From Actinomycetospora straminea (GTDB taxonomy: Bacteria; Actinomycetota; Actinomycetes; Mycobacteriales; Pseudonocardiaceae): a stretch of 64,000 nt of DNA. Below are positions 38,383 to 46,711 of the stretch, one piece after another; within the stretch, counting starts at the first letter, position 1; each line of letters opens with the position of its first letter. Below the pieces are notes generated by a model, which worked only from the letters and a program-made list of their open reading frames with translations, searched no databases and had not been told where the DNA came from. The DNA lies in contig NZ_JAQZAN010000012.1 of assembly GCF_028737255.1 (NCBI RefSeq), forward strand, positions 124,001 to 188,000, in the 5' to 3' direction. The position numbers were made by a program, and so were the translations under genes.

Positions 38383-38426
38383 CGTACCGTTGGTACGTCG
38401 AAGAGTGCTCACGTACCATCGGTACG
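38383..38426. promoter_or_regulatory. Twin palindromic TetR operators
   Basis: CGTACC-GTT-GGTACG (38383-38397) and CGTACC-ATC-GGTACG (38412-38426): two perfect 6-3-6 palindromes with identical arms, 29 bp apart centre to centre, filling the space between the divergent VOC and TetR genes. They are very likely the binding sites of the TetR protein at 38442. The inverse order (GGTACG...CGTACC) occurs at 1574-1590. Confidence 0.8.
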
Positions 38427-38441
38427 TCAAGCGGAGGTGTC

Positions 38442-39032
38442 GTGGCCGGGGTGCGGGTCGAGCAGAAGGAGCGCACGCGCCGGGCGCTCGTCGGGGCGGC
38501 GCGGACGCTGTTCGCGTCGCGCGGGTACGCCGACGTCGGCCTGGCCGAGATCGTCGCGGCCGCGGGCGTCACCAAGGGCGCGCTCTACCACCAGTTCGAC
38601 GGCAAGGCCGAGCTGTTCCGGGCGGTGCTGGGCGAGGTCGCGGCCGAGGTCGCCGACGCCGTCGTCGCGGCGGCGCGGGCGGCGGGCCGCGACACCGGCG
38701 GGGACCCGTGGGCGCAGCTGCGGGCCGGGTGCCGGGCGTTCCTCGTGGCGAGCACCGACCCCGCCCGGGTCCGGATCGCGCTCGTCGACGGCCCGGCGGT
38801 GCTCGGGTGGGCGCAGTGGCGCGCGCTCGACGAGGCGACCTCGCAGCGCCACCTCGTCGAGGCGCTCGAGGGCCTGGTCGCGCGGGGTCTGCTCGCGCCG
38901 CGCCCCGTCGCCCCGCTGGCGCACCTCCTCGGCGGCGCCATGAACGAGGCGGCCCTGTGGCTCGCCGACGAGCCGGACGCGCTCGAGCCGGCGTGGACCG
39001 AGCTCGCGGCGATGCTCGACGCCCTGCGCTGA
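38442..39032 (+). CDS. TetR-family repressor
   Basis: A 196-residue regulator. The N-terminal helix-turn-helix domain reads [19 protein letters not shown], then [19 protein letters not shown] as recognition helix region, then [11 protein letters not shown]. The C-terminal ligand domain includes [19 protein letters not shown], which is common in one TetR subgroup. It should repress itself and the divergent VOC gene through the two CGTACCNNNGGTACG palindromes. GTG 38442 has GGAGGTGT upstream. The inducing ligand is unknown. Confidence 0.9.
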   Translation: MAGVRVEQKERTRRALVGAARTLFASRGYADVGLAEIVAAAGVTKGALYHQFDGKAELFRAVLGEVAAEVADAVVAAARAAGRDTGGDPWAQLRAGCRAFLVASTDPARVRIALVDGPAVLGWAQWRALDEATSQRHLVEALEGLVARGLLAPRPVAPLAHLLGGAMNEAALWLADEPDALEPAWTELAAMLDALR

Positions 39033-39142
39033 GTCGCGGACCGAGGGGTGCACGGCGTCACGGCACCGGGCCTCCCCGCGGCCGTACGATCGCGGGGGAC
39101 CCACCACCGACGCAGCCGTCGTACGTGCACCGGAGGACCACC

Positions 39143-40045
39143 GTGACCAGGCCCGACACCGCCACCACCACCGGCACCGGAGGGGTCAAGCGCGGCCTCG
39201 CCGACATGCTCAAGGGCGGTGTGATCATGGATGTGGTGACGCCCGAGCAGGCGCGGATCGCCGAGGACGCCGGGGCCGTCGCCGTCATGGCCCTCGAGCG
39301 CGTGCCCGCCGACATCCGCGCCGACGGGGGCGTCGCCCGGATGTCCGACCCGGACATGGTGCGCGGCATCGTCGACGCGGTCTCGATCCCGGTGATGGCC
39401 AAGGCGCGCATCGGCCACTTCGTCGAGGCGCAGGTGCTGCAGTCGCTCGGCGTCGACTACGTCGACGAGTCCGAGGTGCTCACCCCCGCCGACGAGGCGC
39501 ACCACATCGACAAGTGGGCGTTCACCGTGCCGTTCGTGTGCGGGGCGACCAACCTCGGCGAGGCGCTGCGGCGCATCGGCGAGGGCGCGGCGATGATCCG
39601 CTCGAAGGGCGAGGCGGGCACCGGCAACGTCGTCGAGGCCACCCGCCACATGCGCGCGATCCGCGCCGACATCCGCCGCCTGTCGCGCACGGACCCCCAG
39701 GAGCTCTACGCCGCGGCCAAGGAGCTGCAGGCCCCGCTGCCGCTGGTCCAGGAGGTCGCCGAGTCGGGCCGGCTGCCCGTCGTCCTGTTCACCGCCGGCG
39801 GCATCGCGACCCCCGCCGACGCGGCGATGATGATGCAGCTCGGCGCCGAGGGCGTCTTCGTCGGCTCGGGCATCTTCAAGTCCGGCGACCCGGCGCGGCG
39901 CGCCGAGGCGATCGTGCGCGCGACGACCTTCCACGACGACCCGGACGTCATCGCCAAGGTCTCGGCCGGGCTCGGCGAGGCGATGGTCGGGCGCACCACC
40001 GCCGACATGCCCGACGCCGAGCGGCTCGCCACCCGCGGCTGGTGA
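39143..40045 (+). CDS. pdxS: Pyridoxal 5'-phosphate synthase subunit PdxS
   Basis: A 300-residue TIM-barrel lyase that makes PLP from ribose-5-phosphate, glyceraldehyde-3-phosphate and ammonia from PdxT. Diagnostic segments: [17 protein letters not shown] at the start, [31 protein letters not shown] with the reaction-intermediate Lys, [28 protein letters not shown] and [14 protein letters not shown]. Length and motifs are standard. GTG 39143 follows CGGAGGACC; TACGAT at 39085-39090 is a candidate -10. Its partner pdxT is at 43427, separated by five genes rather than adjacent. Confidence 0.96.
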   Translation: MTRPDTATTTGTGGVKRGLADMLKGGVIMDVVTPEQARIAEDAGAVAVMALERVPADIRADGGVARMSDPDMVRGIVDAVSIPVMAKARIGHFVEAQVLQSLGVDYVDESEVLTPADEAHHIDKWAFTVPFVCGATNLGEALRRIGEGAAMIRSKGEAGTGNVVEATRHMRAIRADIRRLSRTDPQELYAAAKELQAPLPLVQEVAESGRLPVVLFTAGGIATPADAAMMMQLGAEGVFVGSGIFKSGDPARRAEAIVRATTFHDDPDVIAKVSAGLGEAMVGRTTADMPDAERLATRGW

Positions 40046-40088
40046 GGCTCCCCGGACGACCACACCGACGCATGGGACGATCGCGACG

Positions 40089-40634
40089 ATGACCACCCCG
40101 CACGGCTCCCCGCGCCGGCTGGTCGACCTCCGCGGCCAGGAGGCGCCCGCCGACCCGGACGCCCGGACCGACGTCGTGCGGGCGGTGCCCGAGCCTGCCC
40201 CGGAGTCGCCGGCCCGGGGCCGGCGTACGCCCGCCGACGAGCCCGAGCCGGTCGCGGAGCCGGCCCGGCGCAACGGCATGGGCACGCCGGCGCTCGTGCT
40301 CGGCCTGCTCGCCGCCGCCACGTGCTGGACGGGCTGGGCGGGTGTCGTGCTCGGCCTGCCGGCGGTGATCGCGGGCTACCTGGGTGCGCGGCGCGCGTTC
40401 CACGACCTCGCGACCGACGGCGCGTCGTCGCTGGGCGGGCTCGTCGCGGGCGCCGTCGGGCTCGTCGTCGGCGCGGTCATCGTCTGGCCGACGCTGTTCG
40501 GTTCCGGCGGGTTCGGCGACGGGCTGACGCTCGACCAGTGCATGGCGCAGTCGACGACGGCCCGCGAGATGCACATGTGCAAGTCGCAGCACCTCGCCGA
40601 GTTCAACCAGCGCTACCCGAACGCCGCCGAGTGA
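40089..40634 (+). CDS. DUF4190-type membrane protein, twin A
   Basis: A 181-residue hypothetical protein. A polar, Pro/Glu-rich N-terminal 60 residues is followed by two or three membrane segments (ALVLGLLAAATCWTGWAGVVLGL and GGLVAGAVGLVVGAVIVW) flanking the conserved GARRAFHDLATD loop, as in DUF4190 proteins. After the last helix is a short segment with two cysteines 13 residues apart: GLTLDQCMAQ then MHMCKSQHLAEF. The next gene encodes a paralogue with the same end. The conserved Cys-x12-Cys tail is probably outside the membrane. Function unknown. Confidence 0.65.
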   Translation: MTTPHGSPRRLVDLRGQEAPADPDARTDVVRAVPEPAPESPARGRRTPADEPEPVAEPARRNGMGTPALVLGLLAAATCWTGWAGVVLGLPAVIAGYLGARRAFHDLATDGASSLGGLVAGAVGLVVGAVIVWPTLFGSGGFGDGLTLDQCMAQSTTAREMHMCKSQHLAEFNQRYPNAAE

Positions 40635-40656
40635 GGGCCGCTGGCACGATGCCGGC

Positions 40657-41118
40657 ATGACGTCCGCCCCGCCCCCTGCCCGGCAGGACCGCCAGCGGGA
40701 CCCGCGTGAGCGCGACGGCGGTCTCGGCACCCTCGCCCTCGCCCTCGGCCTGGTCGCCGCGGGGACGGGCCTGACCGCCGCACTGTGGGCGGGTATGGAC
40801 TGGCTGGGGTGGGTCGCCCTCGTGCTGGGCCTGCTCGGTCTGGTCGCCGGGTTCGTCGGCTCGCGGCGCGCGTTCCACGACCCGCGGCGCAGCGGCGGCA
40901 TGTCGCTCGGGGGCTTCGTGCTCGCCCTCGTGGGGCTGATCGTCGGGGCGTGGCTGGTCGTGCCCGGCCTGCTCGGCATCGGCACCTTCGGCGAGGGCCT
41001 GACCCTCGACGAGTGCATGGCCCAGGCCCAGGGCCAGCAGGAGGAGCGCATGTGCGCCTCCCAGCACCTCGACGAGTACCGCGCCCGCTTCGGTGATCCG
41101 GGCGGCACCGGCGGATAG
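40657..41118 (+). CDS. DUF4190-type membrane protein, twin B
   Basis: A 153-residue paralogue of the preceding gene, 22 bases downstream. It has a short polar N-terminus, membrane helices (LALALGLVAAGTGL; GWVALVLGLLGLVAGFVG; GGFVLALVGLIVGAWLVV), the SRRAFHDPRRSGG loop, and the same extracytoplasmic end: GLTLDECMAQ then RMCASQHLDEYRARF. The two cysteines are again 13 residues apart. A tandem duplication with conservation concentrated in loop and tail suggests those parts are functional. No known role. Confidence 0.65.
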   Translation: MTSAPPPARQDRQRDPRERDGGLGTLALALGLVAAGTGLTAALWAGMDWLGWVALVLGLLGLVAGFVGSRRAFHDPRRSGGMSLGGFVLALVGLIVGAWLVVPGLLGIGTFGEGLTLDECMAQAQGQQEERMCASQHLDEYRARFGDPGGTGG

Positions 41119-41155
41119 ACGGGTATCGCGCCGCACGATCGGTGACCCCTCCGGG

Positions 41156-41992
41156 ATGAGTGGTCACCAGCAGGAGCACCCCGGCTACGAGCACGCGATG
41201 ACGCCGCCGAGCGACTGCGGCGAGGAGAGCTACACCGGCTCCGGCCGCCTGACCGGCAAGGTCGCGCTGATCACCGGCGGCGACAGCGGCATCGGGCGGG
41301 CCGTCGCGATCGCGTTCGCGCGCGAGGGCGCCGACGTCGCGTTCGGGCACCTGCCGGCCGAGGAGGAGGACGGCAAGGAGGTCGAGCGTCTCGTCACCGA
41401 CGCCGGCCGCCGCGTGCTGCGCGTGCCCGGTGACCTCACCGACCCGCAGGCGTGCCGCGACCTCGTCGCCCGCACCGTCGACGCGTTCGGCCGCCTCGAC
41501 GTGCTGGTCAACAACGCGGCGTTCCAGATGGTCCGCGAGCGCCTCGAGGACATCCCGGACGAGGAGTGGGACCGCACCATCGCCACCAACCTCGACGCGA
41601 TGTTCCACGTCACGAAGGCCGCCTTGCCCCACCTCGGCGCCGGCGCGTCCATCATCAACACGACGTCGATCAACTCCGACAACCCGCCGCCCGGGCTCAT
41701 CGCGTACGACGCGACGAAGGCCGGCATCGCCAACTTCACCGCCGCGCTCGCCCGCCAGTACGGCGACCGCGGCATCCGCGCCAACAGCGTCGCGCCCGGC
41801 CCGATCTGGACCCCGCTGATCCCCGCGACGATGCCCGCCGAGGCCGTCGCGTCGTTCGGCCAGGACACCCCGCTGGGGCGCGCGGGCCAGCCCGTGGAGC
41901 TCGCCCCGGTGTACGTGATGCTGGCCTCTGACGAGGCGAGCTACGTCTCCGGCGCCCGGATCGCGGTCACCGGCGGGACGCCGATCCTGTGA
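41156..41992 (+). CDS. SDR-family oxidoreductase (YdaD/YhdF-like)
   Basis: A 278-residue short-chain dehydrogenase. The N-terminal extension before the fold (GHQQEHPGYEHAMTPPSD) is typical of the stress-associated YdaD/glucose-ribitol dehydrogenase-like group. NAD-binding TGGDSGIGRA is at about residues 43-52, then NNAAFQM, the catalytic Ser in NTTSINS and YDATKAG with Tyr and Lys, and a final SYVSGARIAVTGG. Substrate unknown; likely a sugar or aldehyde. The start ATG 41156 was chosen; the frame is open upstream. The stop overlaps manA by four bases. Confidence 0.85.
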   Translation: MSGHQQEHPGYEHAMTPPSDCGEESYTGSGRLTGKVALITGGDSGIGRAVAIAFAREGADVAFGHLPAEEEDGKEVERLVTDAGRRVLRVPGDLTDPQACRDLVARTVDAFGRLDVLVNNAAFQMVRERLEDIPDEEWDRTIATNLDAMFHVTKAALPHLGAGASIINTTSINSDNPPPGLIAYDATKAGIANFTAALARQYGDRGIRANSVAPGPIWTPLIPATMPAEAVASFGQDTPLGRAGQPVELAPVYVMLASDEASYVSGARIAVTGGTPIL

Positions 41993-43070
41993 CCGCCCGG
42001 CGGTCCTCCCTGCTGCCCTCCCTGCCCCTGCACCTGTCCACCCCGATCGCCCGCCACGTCTTCGGCGGGCGCGCGGTCGTCGACCGCCTCGGCCGCGACG
42101 ACCTGCCGGGCGGGCGGATCGCCGAGGCGTGGGAGGTCAGCGACGTCGACGGCACGGCCTCGGTGGTCGTCGACGGGCCGCTGGCGGGCCGGCCGCTGCG
42201 CGAGCTGGTGACGACGTGGCCCGAGGAGCTGCTCGGGCCGGGGTGCCACGACGCGGTCTTCCCGTTCCTCACCAAGCTCATCGACGCCGCCGGCACGCTG
42301 CCGGTCCACCTGCACGCCGACGACGCCACCGCGCAGCGGCTCGAGGGCACGCCCACGGGCAAGACCGAGGCGTGGCACGTCCTCGAGGCCGCGCCGGGGG
42401 CGACCGCGCTGTGCGGCACGCGGCCCGGTGTCGACGCCGACCGCCTGCGCGAGGCCCTGCTCGCGGGCGAGTTCGACGCCGTGCTGCGCCGCCTGCCGGT
42501 GCGCGCGGGCGAGACGATCTACGTACCGGGCGGGACGTTGCACTCCTTCGGCCCCGACACCCTCGTGCACGAGATCGAGCAGACCTCCGACGTCGTGCAG
42601 CACGCGATGCCGTGGCACATGGAGGACGGCTCGCCGGTCCCGCCCGACGAGCAGCGGGCCAACATCGAGACGCTGCTGGCGGAGTGGGACCCCGCGCCGC
42701 GCCCGGAGTTCCGGCCCGGCCTCGCGATCGACGTCGACGACGGCGTCTCGCGGGTGGTGCTCACCGCCGGCCCGTACTTCGCCCTCGACCGCTGGCGCGT
42801 CGCCCGGCGCGCCACGATCGACGTCGCCGCGGCGACCGTGCTGACCAACGTCGGCGCCCCGCTGCGGCTGCGGGTCGGCGACCACGTCGAGGGCCTGGGC
42901 CGCGGGCGGTCGGTGCTGCTGCCCGCCGCGCTCGGCTCGGTCACCGTCGAGGGCCCGGCCACCTGCTCGCCGGCCACCGCCCCGACCTCGAGCGCGACGT
43001 ACGGGCGCCGCTGCTCGCCGCGGGCCACGGGGCGGAGGCGGTGGCGCGTCTGGTCGCGGGAGGCGGTTGA
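41989..43070 (+). CDS. manA: Mannose-6-phosphate isomerase, class I, frameshifted near end
   Basis: A type I phosphomannose isomerase linking fructose-6-phosphate with mannose-6-phosphate, the route to GDP-mannose used by PimA. Zinc and active-site parts are visible: FPFLTKLIDAAGTLPVHLHADD, GKTEAWHVLEA and VPGGTLHSFGPDTLVHEIEQ. The frame from GTG 41989 is normal to about 42960. The family's expected end then appears in the frame one base earlier (LLAGHRPDLERDVRAPLL, AAGHGAEAVARL), stopping at 43070. Read straight on, the first frame runs to 43416 with an unrelated Arg-rich tail over the next gene. One base seems missing in GGCCCGGCCACC (about 42952-42963): a real frameshift or an assembly error. 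Without it the product would be about 360 residues, normal length. Confidence 0.75.
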
Positions 43071-43135
43071 CCCGGATGCGACCGGGCCGTCCGCCGCGCC
43101 GGGCCGGTGCTCCTCGGTCCGTAGCGTCGGTCGCC

Positions 43136-43405
43136 ATGAGCCGCCCCCTGACACCGGTCGAGGTCTGGACGCGCGCCGTGCGGATCTACGTCGAGACGCC
43201 CGTGAGGGCCTGGAACGAGGGCGTGACCGCGGTCGCGCTGTCCCCGATCACGGCGTGGACGCGGGCCGCGAGCTCGATCGCCGAGGCCCCGATCGACGCC
43301 TGGAGCCGCGGCGCGAAGTCCGTGGTCACGGCCCCCATCAGCGCGTGGAGCCACGCGGCGACGTCGGCGACCCAGCGCGTGCTGCGTCTCGTCCTGCCGC
43401 GCTGA
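43136..43405 (+). CDS. Small protein of five 15-residue repeats
   Basis: An 89-residue hypothetical protein that after five residues consists of five consecutive 15-residue units: TPVEVWTRAVRIYVE, TPVRAWNEGVTAVAL, SPITAWTRAASSIAE, APIDAWSRGAKSVVT and APISAWSHAATSATQ. A basic end (RVLRLVLPR) follows. The consensus is Pro at 2, Val/Ile at 3, Ala at 5, Trp at 6 and small residues at 9-12. It is probably a helical repeat, perhaps membrane-surface associated. ATG 43136 lies eight bases after TAGCGT (43122-43127), the leaderless pattern. It sits between manA and pdxT. I know no family with this repeat. Confidence 0.7.
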   Translation: MSRPLTPVEVWTRAVRIYVETPVRAWNEGVTAVALSPITAWTRAASSIAEAPIDAWSRGAKSVVTAPISAWSHAATSATQRVLRLVLPR

Positions 43406-43426
43406 CGGGTTCCTAGACTGGGGGGC

Positions 43427-44044
43427 GTGAGCGCACCCGTCGGCGTCCTGGCCCTCCAGGGCAACGTCCCCGAGCACCTCGACGCCCTCCGCGCGTGCGG
43501 GGCCGACGCGCGCCCGGTGCGCCGCCCGTCCGAGCTCGCCGAGGTCGCGGGGCTCGTGCTCCCGGGCGGCGAGTCGACGACGCTGTCGAAGCTGCTCGAG
43601 GCGTTCGAGCTGCTCGAGCCGCTGCGCGAGCGCCTCCGCGCCGGGATGCCGGCGTTCGGGTCGTGCGCGGGCATGATCCTGCTGGCGCGCGAGGCCGTCG
43701 ACGCTCGCCCCGACCAGCACCAGCTCGGCGCCCTCGACATCACCGTGCGCCGCAACGCGTTCGGTCGCCAGGTGCAGTCGTTCGAGACCGACCTCGCGGT
43801 CACCGGCATCCACGGCGGTCCGGTGCGGGCGGTGTTCATCCGCGCGCCCTGGGTCGAGTCGACCGGCCGCGGCGTCGAGGTCCTCGCCCGCGTCCCCGGG
43901 TCGGTGCGGGGTGAGGCGTCGGGCAAGGTCGTGGCCGTGCGCCAGGGCCCGGTGATGGCGACGGCCTTCCACCCCGAGCAGACCGGCGACGCCCGCCTCC
44001 ACGACCTGTTCCTGCGCCAGGTCCGGGACCGGGTCAGCACCTGA
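43427..44044 (+). CDS. pdxT: PLP synthase glutaminase subunit PdxT
   Basis: A 205-residue class I glutamine amidotransferase that supplies ammonia to PdxS. It shows [17 protein letters not shown] at the start, [15 protein letters not shown], the nucleophile in [11 protein letters not shown], a central [12 protein letters not shown] and the His-Glu pair in [10 protein letters not shown]. All catalytic residues are present. GTG 43427 is seven bases after TAGACT (43414-43419), so a leaderless mRNA is probable. It is separated from pdxS by five genes but oriented alike, as in mycobacteria where pdxT also lies near yebC. Confidence 0.95.
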   Translation: MSAPVGVLALQGNVPEHLDALRACGADARPVRRPSELAEVAGLVLPGGESTTLSKLLEAFELLEPLRERLRAGMPAFGSCAGMILLAREAVDARPDQHQLGALDITVRRNAFGRQVQSFETDLAVTGIHGGPVRAVFIRAPWVESTGRGVEVLARVPGSVRGEASGKVVAVRQGPVMATAFHPEQTGDARLHDLFLRQVRDRVST

Positions 44045-44088
44045 CTCGCTGGGTGTCGTCCGCGCACCCAGCCCGATACGCTGCGGCG

Positions 44089-44598
44089 ATGCGCTACACC
44101 GACCGCCCCACCGTCGAGGCGTCCGTCCACGTCGCGGCCCCGCCCGCGCGGGTGTGGCCGCTGGTCCGGGACATCGGCGTGGTCGCCGAGACCTCCGAGG
44201 AGCTGCAGGAGGCGCACTGGCTGCCCGCCCCGGACGGGCCGGGCGAGGGTGAGCAGCCGGGGGTCGGGCACCGCTTCCGCGGCCGCAACGCGCACCCGCA
44301 GGTCGGGGAGTGGGAGACGGTCTCGACGGTCGTGGAGTGCGACGAGGCCCGCCGCTTCTCCTGGGCGGTCATGGACCCCGACAACCCCAGCGCGATCTGG
44401 CGCTTCACGCTCACGCCGGTCGAGGGCGGCACCGAGCTCCACCAGTGGGCGCAGCTCGGGCCCGGCCCGTCGAACCTCACGACGGTGATCGAGCGCCTGC
44501 CCGACAAGGAGGAGCGGATCGTGGCCGGCCGGTTGCGCGAGTTCCGGCAGGGCATCGAGCGCACGCTCGCCGGGATCAAGGAGCGCGCCGAGGCGTGA
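44089..44598 (+). CDS. SRPBCC-family (polyketide cyclase-like) protein
   Basis: A 169-residue START/Bet v1-like protein. The typical opening EASVHVAAPPARVWPLVRDI is followed by GVGHRFRGRNAHPQVGEWE and RRFSWAVMDPDNPSAIWRF, and a C-terminal helix LREFRQGIERTLAGIK. Such proteins bind hydrophobic ligands. ATG 44089 lies six bases after TACGCT, and there is no ribosome site, so it may be leaderless. Its stop overlaps the ATG of the LLM oxidoreductase (TGATG), and a HxlR regulator follows, making a three-gene operon. Specific ligand unknown. Confidence 0.75.
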   Translation: MRYTDRPTVEASVHVAAPPARVWPLVRDIGVVAETSEELQEAHWLPAPDGPGEGEQPGVGHRFRGRNAHPQVGEWETVSTVVECDEARRFSWAVMDPDNPSAIWRFTLTPVEGGTELHQWAQLGPGPSNLTTVIERLPDKEERIVAGRLREFRQGIERTLAGIKERAEA

Positions 44599-45641
44599 TG
44601 CGCACCGCCACGACGATCGAGGCCTCCGGCGCGCCGTGGGCCGAGACGGTCGACTTCGTCGTCGAGGCCGAGCGCCTCGGGCTCGACGTCTGCTGGGTGG
44701 CCGAGGCGTGGGGCTCCGACGCGCCGTCGCCGCTGGGCTACCTCGCCGCGCGCACCCACCGGCTGCTGCTCGGGTCGGGCGTGGTGCAGGTCGGCACGCG
44801 GTCGCCGGCGCTGATCGCACAGACCGCGCTGACGCTGCAGACGATGTCGGAGGGCCGCTTCCTGCTCGGTCTCGGGAGCTCGGGGCCGCAGGTGCTCGAG
44901 GGCCTGCACGGGGTGTCGTTCGCCCACCCGCTGGGGCGGATGCGCGAGACCGTCGAGGTGGTCCGCCGGGTGATGGCGGGCGAGAAGGTCCGCCACGACG
45001 GCCGGCACGTGACGCTGCCGCTGCCCGGCGAGGCCCGGCCGATGCGGGTGTCGGTGACCGCCGACGTGCGGGTGCCGATCCACCTCGCCACCCTGTCGCC
45101 GAAGATGCTGCACCTGACCGGCGAGGTCGCCGACGGCTGGCTCGGCACGAGCTTCGTCCCCGAGGGCGCGGCCACCTCGCTGGAGCCGCTGGCGGCGGGC
45201 GCGGCGGCGGCCGGGCGCACGCTCGCGGACCTCGACCTGTGCCAGGGCGCCGAGGTCGCCTTCGCGTGGGACGAGGCCGAGCTCGCGACGATGCTCGACG
45301 AGCGGCGCGCCGGCCTCGCGTTCAGCCTCGGCGGCATGGGGTCGGCGACGCGGAACTTCTACCACGACGCCTACGCCCGCCAGGGCTGGCGCGAGGTCGC
45401 CGCCGAGGTCCGCGGGCTGTGGCAGGCGGGGCGGCGGGAGGACGCGGCGGCCGCGGTGCCGCGGGAGATGGTCGCCGCGACGACGCTGATCGGTACCGAG
45501 GACGGGGTGCGCGAGCGGCTGCGCGCGTGGCGCGACGCCGGGATCACCACGGTGCGGCTCTACCCCGCCGGCGCCGACCTCACGGCCCGGCTGGAGACGC
45601 TGGCCCGGGCGATCGAGCTGGTGCGGGAGGTCTCGCGGTGA
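44598..45641 (+). CDS. F420-type LLM-class oxidoreductase
   Basis: A 347-residue luciferase-like monooxygenase fold protein. It starts MRTATTIEASGAPWAETVDFV (split here: TIEASGAPWAETVDF), has LGLDVCWVAEAWGSDAPS, the GSGVVQVGTRSPALIAQTA strand, FLLGLGSSGPQVLEG, RMRETVEVVRRVMAGE and a long C-terminal part with LIGTEDGVRERLRAW. These are the marks of the F420-dependent LLM family common in actinobacteria. It probably performs a reduction or oxidation with F420 or FMN; substrate unknown. It is joined by overlap to the SRPBCC gene upstream and the HxlR gene downstream, which fits a ligand-responsive redox operon. Confidence 0.82.
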   Translation: MRTATTIEASGAPWAETVDFVVEAERLGLDVCWVAEAWGSDAPSPLGYLAARTHRLLLGSGVVQVGTRSPALIAQTALTLQTMSEGRFLLGLGSSGPQVLEGLHGVSFAHPLGRMRETVEVVRRVMAGEKVRHDGRHVTLPLPGEARPMRVSVTADVRVPIHLATLSPKMLHLTGEVADGWLGTSFVPEGAATSLEPLAAGAAAAGRTLADLDLCQGAEVAFAWDEAELATMLDERRAGLAFSLGGMGSATRNFYHDAYARQGWREVAAEVRGLWQAGRREDAAAAVPREMVAATTLIGTEDGVRERLRAWRDAGITTVRLYPAGADLTARLETLARAIELVREVSR

Positions 45642-46117
45642 CGGAGCCCCTGCGCTGGCGCGACCTCGACAGCGGCGCGTGCTCGATCGCGCGGACGATG
45701 ACCGTGCTCGGCGAGCCGTGGACCGTGCTCGTCGTCCGCGACCTGCTCCACGGCGTGCGGCGGTTCGACGACCTCGTCGCGCACCTCGGGATCGCGCGCA
45801 CGGTCCTCGCGCGGCGTCTCGCGGTGCTGGCCGAGGCGGGGCTGGTGGAGACCGCGGAGTACCGCGAGCCGGGGCGCCGGGCGCGGCGCGAGTACCGGCT
45901 CACCGCGGCCGGGCAGGACCTGCGCCCGGTGCTCATGGCGCTCATGGAGTACGGCGACCGGCACCGCGCCGACGCGCCGCCCGTGGTCGTGCGCCACGAG
46001 GGCTGCGGCGAGCCGGTGACGATGGTGGCCGAGTGCCGCGCCGGCCACCGTGTCGGCACCGGCGACCGGGTCCGCAGCACGCCGGGGCCCGGGGCGCGCG
46101 GCCCGGACACCGGCTGA
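45638..46117 (+). CDS. HxlR-family transcriptional regulator
   Basis: A 159-residue winged-helix regulator. The HxlR pattern is clear: CSIARTMTVLGEPWTVLVVRDL (N-terminal helix), HGVRRFDDLVAHLGIARTVL, ARRLAVLAEAGLVE and the wing EYREPGRRARREYRLTAAGQ. HxlR proteins respond to electrophiles or quinones. A C-terminal addition has a possible zinc-like arrangement, RHEGCGEPVTMVAECRAGH, with two Cys and two His. GTG 45638 overlaps the LLM stop by four bases. It likely regulates its own operon. Confidence 0.85.
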   Translation: MTEPLRWRDLDSGACSIARTMTVLGEPWTVLVVRDLLHGVRRFDDLVAHLGIARTVLARRLAVLAEAGLVETAEYREPGRRARREYRLTAAGQDLRPVLMALMEYGDRHRADAPPVVVRHEGCGEPVTMVAECRAGHRVGTGDRVRSTPGPGARGPDTG

Positions 46118-46135
46118 CGGGCTCGCCGGGACCGC

Positions 46136-46612
46136 TCAGGAGGTCGCGGCCTCGGCGACGTTGTCGATCGTCCGGCCCATCTGCTCCTCGGTGACCATCG
46201 GGAAGAAGCCCTTGAACTGGTCGTCCCGGACGGCGCTCCAGTCGTAGGTCTGGGTGACCTCGGTGCCGGTGCCCGACGGCTCGAGCCGCCAGCGCCAGAC
46301 GTGGCCCTTGGCCTGCACGTCGCCGAGCTTGTCGGTGTAGCCGTCGAGCGGGTGCAGCTGCGGCGACCACGCGATCTCGCGGTCCTGCTCGTAGGCGGTG
46401 ACGGTGTTGAGCATCTGGTAGTCGCCCAGCGCGTCGTTGCGCATGTTCATGACGAACTGGTCGCCGACGCCGCTGACCGTCGCGTTGCCCTCGACGCCCT
46501 GGAGCATGCCCGCGCCGTCGAACTCGTGGTGGCGCCCCGGCGTGGCCAGCAGCGAGAACAGCTGGTCGGGCTTGGCGTCGACGGTGCGCGTGACGGTGAT
46601 CTGGTCGCTCAT
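46136..46612 (-). CDS. SRPBCC-family protein
   Basis: A 158-residue START/Bet v1-like protein. It opens MSDQITVTRTVDAKPDQLF, then LLATPGRHHEFDGAGM, VYxxEQDREIAWSP-like (AYEQDREIAWSP), GHVWRWRLEPSGTGTEVTQTYDW and a C-terminal helix ending in MGRTIDNVAEAA. The strand-ligand groove layout is standard; the ligand is unknown. The start ATG 46612 follows GGGAGGGGACGC. It is convergent with the HxlR gene, 18 bases apart, and monocistronic as far as visible. Confidence 0.78.
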   Translation of the reverse strand: MSDQITVTRTVDAKPDQLFSLLATPGRHHEFDGAGMLQGVEGNATVSGVGDQFVMNMRNDALGDYQMLNTVTAYEQDREIAWSPQLHPLDGYTDKLGDVQAKGHVWRWRLEPSGTGTEVTQTYDWSAVRDDQFKGFFPMVTEEQMGRTIDNVAEAATS

Positions 46613-46711
46613 GCGTCCCCTCCCGTGGTCGTGACGACGGTCTCGTGCCCCACCCGACCGGGCCACAAACGGTGGGACCGAGCGTCCGCGGCCGTGGCGT
46701 CGACCCTGGCG

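Noticed and set aside
41989-43416. A single 475-residue ManA reading straight through
   Set aside because: The last 150 residues are Arg-rich shadow sequence over the repeat-protein gene, while the expected ManA end is found in another frame.
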